64,000 nucleotides of DNA from Prosopocoilus inquinatus (Eukaryota > Arthropoda > Insecta > Coleoptera > Lucanidae): NCBI GenBank assembly GCA_036172665.1, contig JAYKNF010000018.1:1116001-1180000 (forward strand). Direction: 5' to 3'. The position numbers were made by a program, and so were the translations under genes. The notes under the pieces were generated by a model. It ran no database searches, had not been told where the DNA came from, and worked only from the letters and a program-made list of their open reading frames with translations. Positions 62,968 through 64,000 of this stretch are shown one piece after another; position 1 is the first letter of the stretch, and the number at the start of each line of letters is the position of its first letter.

Positions 62968-64000
62968 TTGACGTTTGGACGGACTCCAGTAACTCTGATG
63001 AGAGATACGAAGTTCTCGGACGCAGCAGAAGCTGGAAATAGTTTTAAACGAAACAACACGCATTAGCGTTGTTCCTGTGATGTATCTAATCGATCCTTAC
63101 TCATCTATCATGTTATTTGACGTTTCGATGGACTCCAGTAACTCTAATGTGAGAAACGAAATTTTCGGACGCAGCAGAAGCTGGAAATAGTTTTAAACGA
63201 AACAACACGCATTAGCGTTGTTCCTGTGATGTATCTAATCAATCCTTACTTATCTATCATGTTATTTGACGTTTGGATGGACTCCAGTAACCCTGACGTG
63301 AGATACGAAGTTCTCGGACGCAGCAGAACCTGGAAATAGTTTTAAACGAAACAACACGCATTAGAGTTGTTCCTGTGATGTATCTAATCGATCCTTACTC
63401 ATCTATCATGTTATTTGGCGTTTCGATGGACTCCAGTAACTTTGATGTGAGATACGAAGTTCTCGGACGCAGCTGAAGCTGGAAATAGTTTTAAATGAAA
63501 CAACACGTATTAGCGTTGTTCCTGTGATGTATCTAAACGATCCTTACTTATCTAACATGTTATTTGACGTTTGGATGGACTCCAGTAAGTCTGATGTGAG
63601 ATACAAAGTTTTTGGACGCAGCAGGAGCTGGAAATAGTTTTAAACGAAACAACACGTATTAGCGTTGTTCCTGTGCTGTATTTAATCGATCCTTACTCAT
63701 ATATCATGTTATTTGGCGTTTCGATGGACTCCAGTAGCTCTGATGTGAGATACGACGTTTTCGGACGCAGCAGAAGCTATAAATAGTTTTAAACGAAGCA
63801 ACACGTATTAGCGTTGTTCCTGTGATGTATCTAATCGATCCTTACTCATCTATCATGTTATTTGGCGTTTCGATGGACTCCAGTAACTCTAATGTGAGAT
63901 ACGAAATTTTCGGACGCAGCAGAAGCTGGAAATAGTTTTAAACGAAACAACACGCATTAGCGTTGTTCCTGTGATGTATCTAATCGATCCTTACTTATCT
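62968..64000 (+). repeat. Second copy of 59803-60835, cut by the window edge
   Basis: The partner of 59803-60835. The match is still running at base 64000, so the true length of the duplicated block cannot be told from this window. Confidence 0.83.

Larger units (their letters stand above)
17506..64000 (+). repeat. 149-bp satellite array, plus orientation, about 314 monomers
   Basis: The same 149-bp satellite continues to the window end on the opposite strand. Using GTTCCT as the anchor, the first is at 17535 and the last at 63965, 46,430 bp apart. This equals 314 x 149 minus 356, and the 356 bp are fully explained by 23 visible short deletions of 1, 2, 3, 17, 46, 57 and 110 bp. No insertion is needed. 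The consensus has 58 G+C in 149 (39%), 9 CpG and no extended reading frame. Monomer classes recur in block order, giving HORs of 4, 6, 10, 11, 16 and 50 monomers. The array runs past the right edge of the window. Confidence 0.97.

Noticed and set aside
1..64000. CRISPR array
   Set aside because: There are no short repeats separated by unique spacers; the entire 149-bp unit is repeated, and variation is by class-defining substitutions.
1..64000. Transposon or terminal-inverted-repeat element as the source of the monomer
   Set aside because: The monomers contain a TTAA (GTTTTAAAC) and a short dyad, but there are no terminal inverted repeats, target-site duplications or coding remnants to support an element.
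1..64000. Assignment to a named species or known satellite family
   Set aside because: CpG richness and monomer size fit several insect groups, but I do not recognise the sequence and cannot search databases here.

Overview
The whole 64 kb is one satellite DNA field, with no gene, RNA gene, transposon or unique sequence that I can support. The unit is a 149-bp monomer (about 39% G+C), present roughly 432 times head to tail. The absence of genes, the tandem arrangement over tens of kilobases and the nested higher-order repeats (HORs) point to eukaryotic constitutive heterochromatin, such as a centromeric or pericentromeric array or a heterochromatic or B chromosome. The consensus monomer holds 9 CpG where its base composition predicts about 5.6 (observed/expected about 1.6). 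This is unlike heavily methylated vertebrate or plant satellites and would suit an insect such as a hymenopteran, but I do not recognise the satellite and name no species. Monomer coordinates used below start at the C of CTGGAAATAG, read on the + strand of the right-hand array.

There are two arrays in opposite orientation. Bases 1-17505 (117.5 monomers) carry the monomer on the minus strand. Bases 17506-64000 (about 314.4 monomers) carry it on the plus strand. They meet at a sharp junction at 17505/17506 with no foreign DNA between them. The left array keeps an exact 149-bp register from end to end. The right array has lost 356 bp in 23 small deletions and gained nothing; this bookkeeping closes exactly between 17535 and 63965.

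Left array: 1-809 is mixed monomers; 810-6173 is three nearly identical copies of a 12-monomer HOR (1,788 bp); 6174-11537 is mixed, with a 447-bp trimer tandem at 8616-9569; 11538-14700 repeats 4386-7548 at an offset of 7,152 bp (48 monomers); 14753-15736 is another trimer tandem; 15662-17505 repeats 9553-11396 at 6,109 bp (41 monomers) and is cut by the inversion junction.

Right array: 17506-18980 is a 6-monomer HOR (877 bp); 19145-27410 is a 16-monomer HOR (2,382 bp) that includes a 9-monomer contracted copy; 27410-30618 is a 2,233-bp duplication; 32550-34290 is a 4-monomer HOR (579 bp, three copies); 34700-37020 is an 11-monomer repeat (1,638 bp); 38888-41860 is a 10-monomer HOR (1,487 bp, two copies); 45245-59839 is a 50-monomer unit (7,399 bp) present twice; 59803-64000 holds a 3,165-bp spaced duplication. 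Every offset equals a whole number of 149-bp monomers minus the deletions it contains, as expected from unequal exchange or replication-based amplification in register.

The monomer has a conserved half (about positions 17-90) and a variable half (about 91-149) that defines a handful of recurring monomer classes. A 17-bp stretch at positions 92-108 partly resembles the CENP-B box and is intact in some classes and broken in others. Most deletion endpoints, and the inversion breakpoint, fall within about 13 bp around position 1-12. These two patterns, with the inversion itself, are the most notable signals here.
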